Shown: positions 8,937 through 17,423 of the stretch, piece by piece
Position numbering within the stretch: position 1 is the stretch's first letter
Layout: each line of letters starts with the position of its first letter
Position numbers and translations under genes: made by a program
Notes under the pieces: model-generated
The model's database searches: none
The model's input: the letters and a program-made list of their open reading frames with translations, nothing else
What the model was told of the DNA's origin: nothing
Assembly: GCF_021440195.1 (NCBI RefSeq)
Contig: NZ_JAJTSZ010000005.1
Location: 310,001-374,000 of the forward strand
Origin: Dyadobacter sp. CY356
Lineage (GTDB): Bacteria > Bacteroidota > Bacteroidia > Cytophagales > Spirosomataceae
Reading direction: 5' to 3'
DNA length: 64,000 nt

Positions 8937-10085
8937 ATGATTTACCTTGATAATAACGCCACTACCCGCATTGATCCAAGAGTTTTGGAAACGATGATGC
9001 CATACCTGACAGACAATTTTGCAAATGCTGCCTCCACACATACTTTTGGCTTGGGAGCCAATGATGCGGTAAAAATTGCCCGCCAACAGGTAGCGGATTT
9101 AATTAATGCACGAACAGAGGAAATTGTCTTTACTTCCGGTTCTACGGAGGCCATTAATTTGGCCATAAAGGGTGTTGCGGAAAACTATCAAAACAAAGGA
9201 AAACACATTGTAACTGTTCAGACCGAACATTCTGCCGTGCTTGACGTTTGTCGTTATCTTGAAACTAAAGGTTTTGAAGTAACCTATCTCCCAGTACAAA
9301 CGGACGGATTATTGGATATTGAAGTTCTAAAATCCTCATTACGACCAGACACAATTTTGGTATCCGTTATGCTGGTAAACAATGAAACAGGCGTAATCCA
9401 GGATGTTCAAACAATATCAGAAATTGCACATCAAGCCGGCGCTCTATTTATGACGGATGCCACACAAGCCGTTGGCAAATTACCTGTTGACGTGGATAAG
9501 CTAGGCATTGACCTGATGCCCTTATCGGCACATAAATTTTATGGACCAAAAGGCGTGGGCGCATTATTTGTGCGGCAGCGGCGTCCGTGGCGTATCAAAT
9601 TGGAAGCCTTGTTACACGGTGGCGGACATGAAGGCGGAAAACGCTCAGGCACCTTAAATGTAGCAGGAATTGCAGGATTAGGGAAAGCTGCTGAGTTGGC
9701 TAAAAAAGAAATGAAAGATGATTCCGCCAGAATAGGCGCTTTGCGTGACATGCTTGAATCAAGCCTTCTTCAAATTGAAGGTACCAGAATCAACGGAAAC
9801 CGCGAGAACCGGTTATACAATGTTACCAATATTCTTTTTGAGGGCTGCGATTCTGATGCGCTGATTATTGGCCTGAACGATATTTCTGTTTCCAATGGCT
9901 CTGCCTGTACCTCTGCATCCATTGAGCCTTCGCATGTGCTTTTAGCGCATGGACTTTCTGAAATGGAGGCTTTTTCTTGTTTAAGGTTTAGCTTGGGGCG
10001 GTTTAATGAGGTTGAAGAAGTGGCCAGTGTGGCAGGGAATGTTAAGCAGGTGGTTGAGGGGTTGCGGGCGATGGTAACAAAATAA
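8937..10085 (+). CDS. Cysteine desulfurase (IscS/NifS/DndA type)
   Basis: A PLP enzyme that removes sulfur from cysteine as an enzyme-bound persulfide for Fe-S clusters, tRNA thiolation or DNA phosphorothioation. It has 382 residues. The PLP-binding lysine is K200 in LSAHKFYGPKG. H98 in TEHSA stacks on the cofactor. The persulfide cysteine is C324 in SNGSACTSASIEPSHVL, the short-loop (IscS-like) form. GGGHEGGKRSGT near residue 228 is also typical. No iscU, fdx or hscA lie nearby. It converges on the dndC block 31 bases away, so it may serve as DndA, but sequence alone does not separate DndA from a housekeeping IscS. Base composition resembles the core genes. Confidence 0.9.
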   Translation: MIYLDNNATTRIDPRVLETMMPYLTDNFANAASTHTFGLGANDAVKIARQQVADLINARTEEIVFTSGSTEAINLAIKGVAENYQNKGKHIVTVQTEHSAVLDVCRYLETKGFEVTYLPVQTDGLLDIEVLKSSLRPDTILVSVMLVNNETGVIQDVQTISEIAHQAGALFMTDATQAVGKLPVDVDKLGIDLMPLSAHKFYGPKGVGALFVRQRRPWRIKLEALLHGGGHEGGKRSGTLNVAGIAGLGKAAELAKKEMKDDSARIGALRDMLESSLLQIEGTRINGNRENRLYNVTNILFEGCDSDALIIGLNDISVSNGSACTSASIEPSHVLLAHGLSEMEAFSCLRFSLGRFNEVEEVASVAGNVKQVVEGLRAMVTK

Positions 10086-10116
10086 TAATTAACAAAGCTA
10101 ACTAATATATGAGCGT

Positions 10117-11313
10117 CTATCCATTTATAAACTCAGTGTTATTTATCATTGATGGATTTTTTATGAAATTTTCTATTCGTTGTGTCAAAAAGTAATCAAA
10201 TTGATTTTTGTCTCCTTTTGAATAACCTACAAACTTTATATACTCGCTCATATCCATCACATGAATAGAAATTTTCGTTCTTAACATAGCTTGCAATATG
10301 GTATTTAAAGTCTCTTTCCAGTCACCAAATGGCAATAACTCTGAAACCAATATAATTCCATGAAGCAATAAGGCGCGTTCGAATATAATTTCCTTGTTAT
10401 CGACTGAGAAAATAGACTGACCGCGAGTTATCGTTCTAGTAGCACCAATTAGTTGCTTAATCCCCTTTGAAATATCCTTATTCAAATTTGCAACTTTTCT
10501 ACTCATAGAAATGTCCGCAGAAGTATTTAATATACCCAATGCCTTTGCTTCAATAAGAAAAATACCATATTCCGAGTAGGCGAAAATGTCTATCAGCTCT
10601 CGCTTATGTGCTTTGCTTCAAATTTGTGGACTTCTCCAGACACACTCACTAAATAAGGATTCCATCAGGACCATTGCTTCCAACTCAAGAGTTTTTCCTT
10701 CAAACAATTCCGAGATTTTAATTTCAGCATCTTCGTTAATACCAAAGAATTTATTCTGAACAATTTGCCAATTACGAATACTTGCACATACAACAAGAAT
10801 CTCGATTGGTTTTGGAGTTAAAGAAAATGAATAGTTGATACCAAGGCTAAATTGAAAGTTGTCTAGCGATTGTCTGAGGATATTGTCAAAATCTCCTTTA
10901 TATAATGTTTTAGGATTACCAAGTAGAGAATGGACGTCATGTTTATCTCGAATATTAAATGTCACCATACCCAATACTTGGCAAACATTAATTTCATGAT
11001 AGAAGTGAATCTCTACTTGTTCAAGATGCATTATCTTAGCAATCGATAGATGTTCATCTAAGAATCTTTGAACATTGCAAATTGATAGGTAATGTACCTG
11101 GTCATCATATATCCTAAGACCTGTATGCGAAATATTGAGATTTTGATTTTTATCACGACCGAAAACAAACTCAATACTACAACCCTTCAATAGCGCTTTT
11201 ATGGAAGCCGATGGCACCTTCACCATAATTTTCGATCCGTATTCATCGCTTATATACCAAATACCAGCGCTTTCATGTTGTAGTTCTCGGAAAATTCTTT
11301 CGTGCTTATACAT
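10117..11313 (-). pseudogene. PD-(D/E)xK-like nuclease gene split by an in-frame TGA
   Basis: Two open segments lie in one reading frame: 10618-11313 (231 codons from ATG) and the frame downstream of the TGA at 10618-10620, open to 10117 (about 166 more codons). Read through, the protein is about 398 residues. The join is CVWRSPQI-stop-SKAHKRELIDIFAYSEYGIFLIEAK. This has the spacing of a PD-(D/E)xK nuclease core, D242 with E255-x-K257, preceded by a glutamate-rich helix. Such proteins often carry an R-S-P strand just before the core. The stop removes the catalytic residues, so the short product should be inactive. A TTG or ATG restart could make the C-terminal part alone. It is AT-rich and the last gene of the dndC block, 110 bases after the HNH gene. 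The exact family is not recognised. Confidence 0.7.
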
Positions 11314-11423
11314 TATATCATAACTTGAAATGGTATAGCTCTAATTCATAATTATATAAGCATTTAAATTCGAACCTTGGTAAGAGATATAATGGACGAA
11401 TAGCATAAGATTTATAAATATGA

Positions 11424-12392
11424 TTATCCTTTAAAAACATTCCTTCTGTGCCAAATGAAGTTTTCCACATTTGGCCAAAAGTTATGATCCTTGGGTAGAC
11501 CAATCGTCTTTTCATCAAACTTCCTTATTGAATAATCACTTTCTCCCTCACTAAACACTTTCGAGACGCGCACCTGGTAATTCTCATCAATGGAAATTAA
11601 TCCCCGATCAAATGCCCGGTGCAAATTTGGACATAAAGCAATTCCATTAGAAACTGTATCGTTATAACTTTCAGAGAATGGTACTATATGGCATGCATCA
11701 ATAAGAGATATTTGTAAAGTGACGTCAATTCTCATTCCTGAAATGCAACAAGTATTATTATAGATTTTAGGGATCTCTCGTTTAAATACTCCTCCACGAA
11801 TAAAAATTTCCTCATCTTCCTGCTGTTTTAGAAGCGTCTGAATCTCTCTTTTATATTCCTCGGCTGGTTCATATAGAATTTTTTCCTCAATTGCATCGTA
11901 CTTATTTTTAATATAATTGGATGTTTCCGTGAGTAAGTGCTTGGTCTCTGGAAAATATTCGTCTAACAGAAATTGCATTAGCACTTCATTAGTATCCGTA
12001 TTTTTCATTAGAAGAAATAGATCGTCATCCAGAAAAGCATAATCCACGGCTGCGTTCAGACCAGAAAAACTTTTGATTGCAGATTTAATCGTAAGTAATA
12101 TTTCGTAACCTGACTTTGGTACTAATTTCCAAAAAGACTGACTCGAAAGGTGATAGAAGGGAAGAAAAAACTTACAATGATGGTTTGTTGAAGAAACCAA
12201 AACACTCCAGTTAGCATTAAATAATGATACGATTTCCGGAGTAATAAAAATTTTATTTTGCTGAATCAAAGAACTTCGAACAGCTTGTAGGATTGAGAGT
12301 AACAGAATCGGTTTATGAGGAGCTAACCCATGTGACCTGTCAATTCTTAGTTTTTTGAATACGAGAAGATACTTTTGTAATGGAGAAGTCAA
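11424..12392 (-). CDS. HNH endonuclease with phosphorothioate-binding (SBD-like) N-terminus
   Basis: A 322-residue predicted restriction endonuclease (COG3440-like). The N-terminal half has the marks of the sulfur-binding domain known from ScoMcrA-type enzymes: LAPHKPILLLSILQAV at 23-38 and CKFFLPFYHLSSQSFWKL at 73-90. The C-terminal half is an HNH_2 nuclease: CC at 215-216, IDACHIVPFSE with H235, and NGIALCPNLHRAFDRG with N249, H258 and D262. Family members cut DNA carrying phosphorothioate bonds as type IV restriction. It starts 23 bases after dndC, so both are probably co-transcribed. Sampled lines are about 32-33% GC, lower than flanking core genes, which suggests transfer. Substrate here is inferred, not shown. 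Confidence 0.85.
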   Translation of the reverse strand: MTSPLQKYLLVFKKLRIDRSHGLAPHKPILLLSILQAVRSSLIQQNKIFITPEIVSLFNANWSVLVSSTNHHCKFFLPFYHLSSQSFWKLVPKSGYEILLTIKSAIKSFSGLNAAVDYAFLDDDLFLLMKNTDTNEVLMQFLLDEYFPETKHLLTETSNYIKNKYDAIEEKILYEPAEEYKREIQTLLKQQEDEEIFIRGGVFKREIPKIYNNTCCISGMRIDVTLQISLIDACHIVPFSESYNDTVSNGIALCPNLHRAFDRGLISIDENYQVRVSKVFSEGESDYSIRKFDEKTIGLPKDHNFWPNVENFIWHRRNVFKG

Positions 12393-12415
12393 CTTAACGA
12401 TGAGTAATATTCTAA

Positions 12416-13762
12416 TTATATAGTAACAAATTTCTTATCCGCTAGCTCCTTTCGATCAATGTAATTATCAAGCAAGTTTTCAATATCATTTTGCATTCCT
12501 CTTTTCTTAACCATAATCGACTTGCTTTTCACCAATTTAACTGCTTGCTGAATAATGTCAAAATGTTCAGGCTCGTTAATGCAAACTTCTCTTAAAAGCT
12601 GCTCCTCTTCGCGCATCTTCAAAACACGTTTACTCATATCGATATGTGTATTGAATATGCTATTGTAGATATCGGCAACGCTATTTCGGAAAAGCCCTTC
12701 TCTATACCAAATTACTTGTATAGCAATAAGTTCCTGATGAGATATTAGCTGCAACGTTTCGCCTTGTTCCTGCTGGATTTCATATTGTGCATATAAAAGC
12801 TTTCTCAGCATCGTAGCCCGAACGTCTTCAACATAAGGCCCCCAGGTTTCTTCATCCTCCACATTCTTAGCCTCAAAGCGGCGGCGTTTTTCCCGGTTTT
12901 CCCGTATGTCTCTGGATTCCAACAAATAGTCTCTGAACTCCACCAAAGGAAGCATCCATTCTTCACCGTTACCTATAAGTCCTTCCATGGACTTGTCACG
13001 TTTTACCACGGTACATACCCAGCATCCAAAACGGCTATTACCACAACTAGGTGTGCTTTCGTCTATTACCAAAGGACAATCGCCGGAATTTGCATTTTTA
13101 TACAAGGTAACCAACTCTTTATGTGTGCCGCCCCACGGAGGTGACACCTGCATAAGATATTGCCAAAGCTCACTGGTTTCCATATCGCTGATCGGCGCAT
13201 AGACAAAGGCATTAGGCAACATGTGCTTACGTAATCTCTGCCCTTTTAGCGCATGTTTCTTCATGGACCGCGAACGGGTTGAACTTTCATCCGTTCTTGT
13301 GCCTAAAAGAATAATTACTTCACCTCGCTCATCAATTTTACTTTTGATAAATTGAGTAGTGGGATTGATTTTCAATCTTTCGGTACACCATCTAAATGAA
13401 TTGTTGGGAGCCGGATAACCCTTTCCTATTAAATTCACCCAAAACGTATCCTCTAATCTTGGAGTCGTCCGTTGCACTTTAATTGGTAACCCCTGCTCAA
13501 CCGCAGCAATCTCAATCCTTTTAAGCGTCGATTCAATAAATTTGACAATTCTTGGGTTTTCTACAAGCGTATCGTTACAAACAACATATATCTCCCTGGT
13601 TCTCAATTGTTCAGGGGCTTTTTTTAATGCATTCCAGATTAATTGTAAGAGAAGCGTAGAATCCTTTCCTCCGCTAAAACCAATAACCCAGGGACGAGCA
13701 TTTTCGTCATATAGGTATTGATCAAGGATTTCGCTTTCAATAAATGGTACTTTAATAGACAT
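12416..13762 (-). CDS. dndC: DNA phosphorothioation sulfurtransferase DndC
   Basis: A PAPS-reductase-fold ATP pyrophosphatase that adenylates or transfers sulfur to the DNA backbone with DndD and DndE. With the ATG at 13762 (MSIKVPFIES) it has 448 residues, the usual DndC size; a longer frame reaches 13798 but adds an unlikely hydrophobic tail. The PP-loop is S30-GGKDST. FRWCTERLKI near 123-132, LGTRTDES and the C-terminal cluster site C229, C240, C247, C250 (SCGNSRFGCWVCTVV) fit DndC, where cysteines bind a 4Fe-4S cluster. No dndB, dndD or dndE lies on either side: upstream is an adhesin gene. It heads a block with an SBD-type HNH nuclease. Confidence 0.92.
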   Translation of the reverse strand: MSIKVPFIESEILDQYLYDENARPWVIGFSGGKDSTLLLQLIWNALKKAPEQLRTREIYVVCNDTLVENPRIVKFIESTLKRIEIAAVEQGLPIKVQRTTPRLEDTFWVNLIGKGYPAPNNSFRWCTERLKINPTTQFIKSKIDERGEVIILLGTRTDESSTRSRSMKKHALKGQRLRKHMLPNAFVYAPISDMETSELWQYLMQVSPPWGGTHKELVTLYKNANSGDCPLVIDESTPSCGNSRFGCWVCTVVKRDKSMEGLIGNGEEWMLPLVEFRDYLLESRDIRENREKRRRFEAKNVEDEETWGPYVEDVRATMLRKLLYAQYEIQQEQGETLQLISHQELIAIQVIWYREGLFRNSVADIYNSIFNTHIDMSKRVLKMREEEQLLREVCINEPEHFDIIQQAVKLVKSKSIMVKKRGMQNDIENLLDNYIDRKELADKKFVTI

Positions 13763-13923
13763 GAATTCGGCAATTAATAATAATATGCAAATTAGCAAAA
13801 TTTAATGTGCAAAGTGCAAGAAACAAGTATACCTTCGGCTACTTGAAAGATTTAATATAGTATAAGGAGAAGAAAGCAAGAGATAATTTATGCTTCCAAC
13901 TAAGTACAACCGTAACGAGAAAA

Positions 13924-15900
13924 TTACCTCACCAACAAAACCGTTCCGTTTCTAGTCACAGTTTCTCCACCAGTTGTAATGGCTTCCATTTTCCAAACGT
14001 AAACACCGCTATCAGATTTGATCCCTTTTATTTTTCCATCCCAACCTTCGTTCAGTTGTTTTGAAAAATAAATTATTTCGCCCCAGCGGTTGTAAATTCT
14101 TAGGTAATTAAGGGAAGCTATACTACTGGCAATGGGCAGCAACACTTCATTTTTACCATCACCATCAGGGGTAAATATATCAGGAAGTGTTATTAACGGA
14201 GGAGGAATTACTGTCAATACGACTTTTCCAGACCCGCTGCATCCCTGCGGTGTGCTCAATGTTATAGAGTATAGCTGACTTGTATTGAGCGTTGCGACTG
14301 GATTTGAGATGGACGGATTATTCAGACCATAGGGCGGCGCCCAGCTGTAACTTACGCCCGCTATACCCGCAAGCTGCTGCGAAGATGAAGTAAGTTGAAA
14401 AGGTTTATTGGCTGGTATCTCGGAATCTGGTGTGTTTATTACCTGAATTTCAGGAATAACCGTTATTGTGACGGTATCTGTGGACTTGCAATTTTTATCT
14501 GTTGCGGTAATAATGTATTGGGTATTTTGTTGAGGTGACGCCATAGGTTCCAGTGCAGTAGCATCATCAAGCCCTGTGGCCGGAGTCCACGCATAACTTG
14601 CGACGTTTGTTGTAGTAAGCAATTTTATTTCCTGGCCGAAACAAATTGTCGTATCAGCCAGGGTTTTCAACTGAATTGTCCCATTAAGTTTAACTTTCAC
14701 CAGCGTATCATTGATACAGCCGTTGTAATCCTTCACAAAAATTTTGTAGTCTTTGGCCGTAACATTAAAAATGTTTGAGGCCTGGAAATTCACCGAATCA
14801 ATGGAATATTGAAAAGGAGAAACTCCCCCAACCGGATTTACAGTCATTGTAGCATTGCCATCACATTTTTTGTCATCTAAAACCGTCGCCAGATCCATGA
14901 ATGAAACATGTGTAACCTTGGTATTGACGATTTCCTTACCACATACTTCATTTCTCACGGTAAGTGTTATTTTCTTACCACCTTCCGAATTCCAATGTAT
15001 AACATAAGGCCCCTTTCCCGATCCACTTATAACCGTTGCACCATCAAAATCCCACTGAAAAGAATATCCTGTTGATGATGGCAATACGCCCGTATAAGCC
15101 ACTTTTATGTTTTTGTTGCTGCATGTTAAGCTTGGATCAATTGAAAAATCCGCACTCACATTGATGTTGGCGGTGCTGCAAATACTCCGGTAAACAGATG
15201 ACACAGCAGATTGGGAAGAATAGTAATTTGTAAATAACAAATAAGCAAAGTTGGCCTCGCCAGACTCACAGGAAATTTGATCATCGTCACGAAAAATATA
15301 GATCGGTACTCCTGTCTTACCGATAAATCTTTTGCCGCTGTCGTTGTAAGAAACAAAAAGTTTGTCATTGACATAAACGTCCATAACATCAGTTTGTCCA
15401 TTCCGGGTGAAGGTGAGTAAATAATATTTATCCAACTTAAAATAAGGGCATTCACCAACAATTCCTGTTGGATAAAAATCCAGACAACGATCAGCTGAAC
15501 CGCCTGGATTTTTGAAATAAATCCCTTCATCCAGTTGTCCGTTTGAAAAATCAATAATCCGCGACAGGGTTTTGCCCCAGTTCGTATTCTTGATATACAT
15601 TTGAATCGTGTAGGTTTCTGAAACAGTTCCTTCTGTATTGGCATACATAAGTCCGTAATTCAGATTGGTGTGATAAACGGTCCGGGAAATCTGGCAATCC
15701 AGATTGTCTATGACAAAAGAGCCAGGTGAAGCACCCAATGTGCAGCTGCCAAGGGCGTTTGCCTGTGTCAAATCAGATGCACAGGCGGGTTGGGATACGC
15801 TAAAATTATTAATAAACCGATATGCATCTTCTACATTTTGCGCCGGGCAAATGATATGCAGAAGCAGAAAGATCATAGTTTGTAAAAATCCCGACTTCAT
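13924..15900 (-). CDS. Secreted multi-domain protein with gliding-motility C-terminal domain
   Basis: A 658-residue surface protein. A signal peptide covers about residues 1-20 (MKSGFLQTMIFLLLHIICPAQ). Residues 50-250 look like a LamG/concanavalin-like sandwich (cysteine-containing, KDYYLLTFTRNGQTDVMDVYVNDKLF). PKD/Ig-like repeats follow (SFQWDFDGATVISG; SYAWTPATGLDD; SYSWAPPYGLNN). The last 85 residues, from LPDIFTPDGDGKNEV to the end, form the CHU_C/gliding motility-associated type B sorting domain recognised by the type IX secretion system. Such proteins are exported to the cell surface, often for adhesion or polymer binding. No enzyme domain is visible. The gene stands alone. Confidence 0.85.
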   Translation of the reverse strand: MKSGFLQTMIFLLLHIICPAQNVEDAYRFINNFSVSQPACASDLTQANALGSCTLGASPGSFVIDNLDCQISRTVYHTNLNYGLMYANTEGTVSETYTIQMYIKNTNWGKTLSRIIDFSNGQLDEGIYFKNPGGSADRCLDFYPTGIVGECPYFKLDKYYLLTFTRNGQTDVMDVYVNDKLFVSYNDSGKRFIGKTGVPIYIFRDDDQISCESGEANFAYLLFTNYYSSQSAVSSVYRSICSTANINVSADFSIDPSLTCSNKNIKVAYTGVLPSSTGYSFQWDFDGATVISGSGKGPYVIHWNSEGGKKITLTVRNEVCGKEIVNTKVTHVSFMDLATVLDDKKCDGNATMTVNPVGGVSPFQYSIDSVNFQASNIFNVTAKDYKIFVKDYNGCINDTLVKVKLNGTIQLKTLADTTICFGQEIKLLTTTNVASYAWTPATGLDDATALEPMASPQQNTQYIITATDKNCKSTDTVTITVIPEIQVINTPDSEIPANKPFQLTSSSQQLAGIAGVSYSWAPPYGLNNPSISNPVATLNTSQLYSITLSTPQGCSGSGKVVLTVIPPPLITLPDIFTPDGDGKNEVLLPIASSIASLNYLRIYNRWGEIIYFSKQLNEGWDGKIKGIKSDSGVYVWKMEAITTGGETVTRNGTVLLVR

Positions 15901-16048
15901 ATCGACAACGCCATGGGCATGATTACAAGTTAACGTTGAGTGACTTCAAAACTAAACTTCAAATAATTCTTTCTACAAATTATTTGAAGTTTTCAATTTA
16001 ATGCGGGGATCGGTCTCAGATTTAAAATATACCTGAATGTGGCTGCAC

Positions 16049-16453
16049 TTATTGGAATTCCCTTTCTGCTATTGCTTTTACTGCACGTTCCAGAATCTCT
16101 TTATCTTCCGTGATCCGTTTTACCATTTTTGCGGCTTCGGCATAAACGCTCATGGGGTGTTGAGGAACAAAATCTTTATCCATTTCAACCATAGGTACTT
16201 TTAGCCGCGCATGTTTGATACTTTCAAGGTGGTCTATGGAAACATAACTTAATTCTGTATGCCCCTGGCCAAGATCACAAAGTCCGAACGCAATGTTGTT
16301 GGCCGGATCGAGCTCAGATAAAAGCCAGATTGCCTTACCATATTGTGAATATAATTTAACTACCGGCGCATGATCTTTTCCAAGCTCATTCTGAACTTCG
16401 AAAGCATTCTGAATCATGATCGCTCTAAGATCTTCTGAAATCATTTTTGACAT
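16049..16453 (-). CDS. DUF2958-like protein
   Basis: A 134-residue soluble protein that resembles the DUF2958 family: APVVKLYSQYGKAIWLLSELDP, then IAFGLCDLGQGHTELSYVSIDHLESI, and a C-terminal DKDFVPQ. No catalytic motif, signal peptide or membrane segment is seen. Family members occur on chromosomes and on conjugative elements and have no established role. It stands alone between a secreted adhesin gene and a tetR gene, with no mobile-element genes nearby. Confidence 0.6.
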   Translation of the reverse strand: MSKMISEDLRAIMIQNAFEVQNELGKDHAPVVKLYSQYGKAIWLLSELDPANNIAFGLCDLGQGHTELSYVSIDHLESIKHARLKVPMVEMDKDFVPQHPMSVYAEAAKMVKRITEDKEILERAVKAIAEREFQ

Positions 16454-16544
16454 ACTCCAAATATAACAGCTGAAGCATTATTTGACAATTAATATTAATG
16501 TCAAGTTTTGAAAATTCAAAGCAAGACGAATTGACAATAAAAAA

Positions 16545-16566
16545 AGAGGTCTAATGAAGGACCTCT
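16545..16566 (-). terminator. Terminator of the tetR gene
   Basis: Stem AGAGGTC (16545-16551) / GACCTCT (16560-16566). On the minus strand it is followed by a run of seven T residues. It lies 42 bases after the tetR stop. Confidence 0.7.
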
Positions 16567-16607
16567 GTATAAATTCCGGAATTTTCATTCCGCATATTTA
16601 AAAAAAA

Positions 16608-17183
16608 TTAGTTTTTAACCATATCGATCAAAAACTGCGCCAGTTTTTCAACCTGATTTTTATCCTTCGACAAAATAAAGGTCTGCCATAAACCTGTAAA
16701 ATTTGCGGCTATAAATTCCGCAAGAAGCTTCGGATCCTTATCCGCCGAAATTTCACCCTGTGCTTTGGCATCTGTTAAAAGCTGTTCAAAAAAATCAACG
16801 ATATCTTTCCAGTTATTCTTGATAATGGAATGAACACTCTGATCCACAGCCGCAAGCTCAAAAGTTGAATTGACCGCCATACAACACTTTCCAGTATTGA
16901 CTGTCGCTTCTACGGCACTCCGGATCATATTTTCAACACGCTCCATCGGTGAGGTCCCCGACGCAGCTTCCTTATGCTCTTTTAACTTTTCAGCGGCATA
17001 ATTACCAAGACACTGTAAATATAAACTATGCTTGTCGCCATATGTATCATATATACTACCCCTGTTCAGGCCCATGGTCTGTACGAGGTCTTCCATCGAA
17101 GTTGCGTTGTATCCTTTTTCCCAAAAAAGATCACGCGCCTTTTCCATTCTTTCTTCCGGATCAAACTCCTTTTTTCGTGCCAT
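16608..17183 (-). CDS. TetR/AcrR family transcriptional regulator
   Basis: A 191-residue repressor. The N-terminal helix-turn-helix is clear: YNATSMEDLVQTMGLNRGSIYDTYGDKHSLY at about 24-54. The C-terminal ligand domain has the CCMAVNSTFELA stretch seen in many TetR_C members. It probably binds two palindromes just upstream (17203-17214 and 17234-17249) and represses itself. A -7 box TATATTTG (minus strand, 17188-17195) sits directly before the ATG, implying a very short or leaderless message. No divergent target gene is adjacent, so its regulon and ligand are unknown. Confidence 0.9.
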   Translation of the reverse strand: MARKKEFDPEERMEKARDLFWEKGYNATSMEDLVQTMGLNRGSIYDTYGDKHSLYLQCLGNYAAEKLKEHKEAASGTSPMERVENMIRSAVEATVNTGKCCMAVNSTFELAAVDQSVHSIIKNNWKDIVDFFEQLLTDAKAQGEISADKDPKLLAEFIAANFTGLWQTFILSKDKNQVEKLAQFLIDMVKN

Positions 17184-17187
17184 AACA

Positions 17188-17219
17188 CAAATATACCTTC
17201 TTGAACGATTGTTCTAAAA
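17188..17219 (-). promoter_or_regulatory. Promoter of tetR
   Basis: On the minus strand TTTT (17216-17219), a 20-base spacer, and TATATTTG (17188-17195). The -7 box matches the Bacteroidota consensus; the -33 box is weak. An operator palindrome fills the spacer. Confidence 0.55.
17203..17214. promoter_or_regulatory. Proximal TetR operator half-palindrome (one mismatch)
   Basis: GAACGATTGTTC, an inverted repeat with one mismatch to GAACAATTGTTC. It lies between the -33 and -7 boxes of the tetR promoter, so binding would block RNA polymerase. Confidence 0.65.
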
Positions 17220-17233
17220 TTATTTTACTACTT

Positions 17234-17249
17234 AGGAACAATTGTTCCT
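17234..17249. promoter_or_regulatory. Distal TetR operator, perfect palindrome
   Basis: AGGAACAATTGTTCCT is a perfect 16-base palindrome that contains the same GAACAATTGTTC core as the proximal site, about three helical turns away. Spacing would suit two dimers on one DNA face. Confidence 0.7.
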
Positions 17250-17325
17250 GAATTTTGGTGCAATATATTTTAAAAGATGTAAAAATATGCCGGGATAATT
17301 AATTATCGACTATTATTAAAACAAA

Positions 17326-17348
17326 AAATCAGGCTGTGAGCCTGATTT
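17326..17348 (-). terminator. Terminator of the GH92 gene
   Basis: AAATCAGGCT (17326-17335), loop GTG, AGCCTGATTT (17339-17348). The minus-strand transcript continues into a T-run. It is 76 bases past the GH92 stop. Confidence 0.8.
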
Positions 17349-17423
17349 AGAGCATTTTCCGGTAAGAAAATTTTAAAGGTAGGAATAGATAAAATCTTAA
17401 AAAATCATGGCTAACCAGAATTA

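Noticed and set aside
10618-10620. TGA read as selenocysteine or as a reassigned codon
   Set aside because: No hairpin resembling a SECIS was seen and TGA is used as an ordinary stop elsewhere (for example asnS and the methyltransferase), so a nonsense change is simpler.
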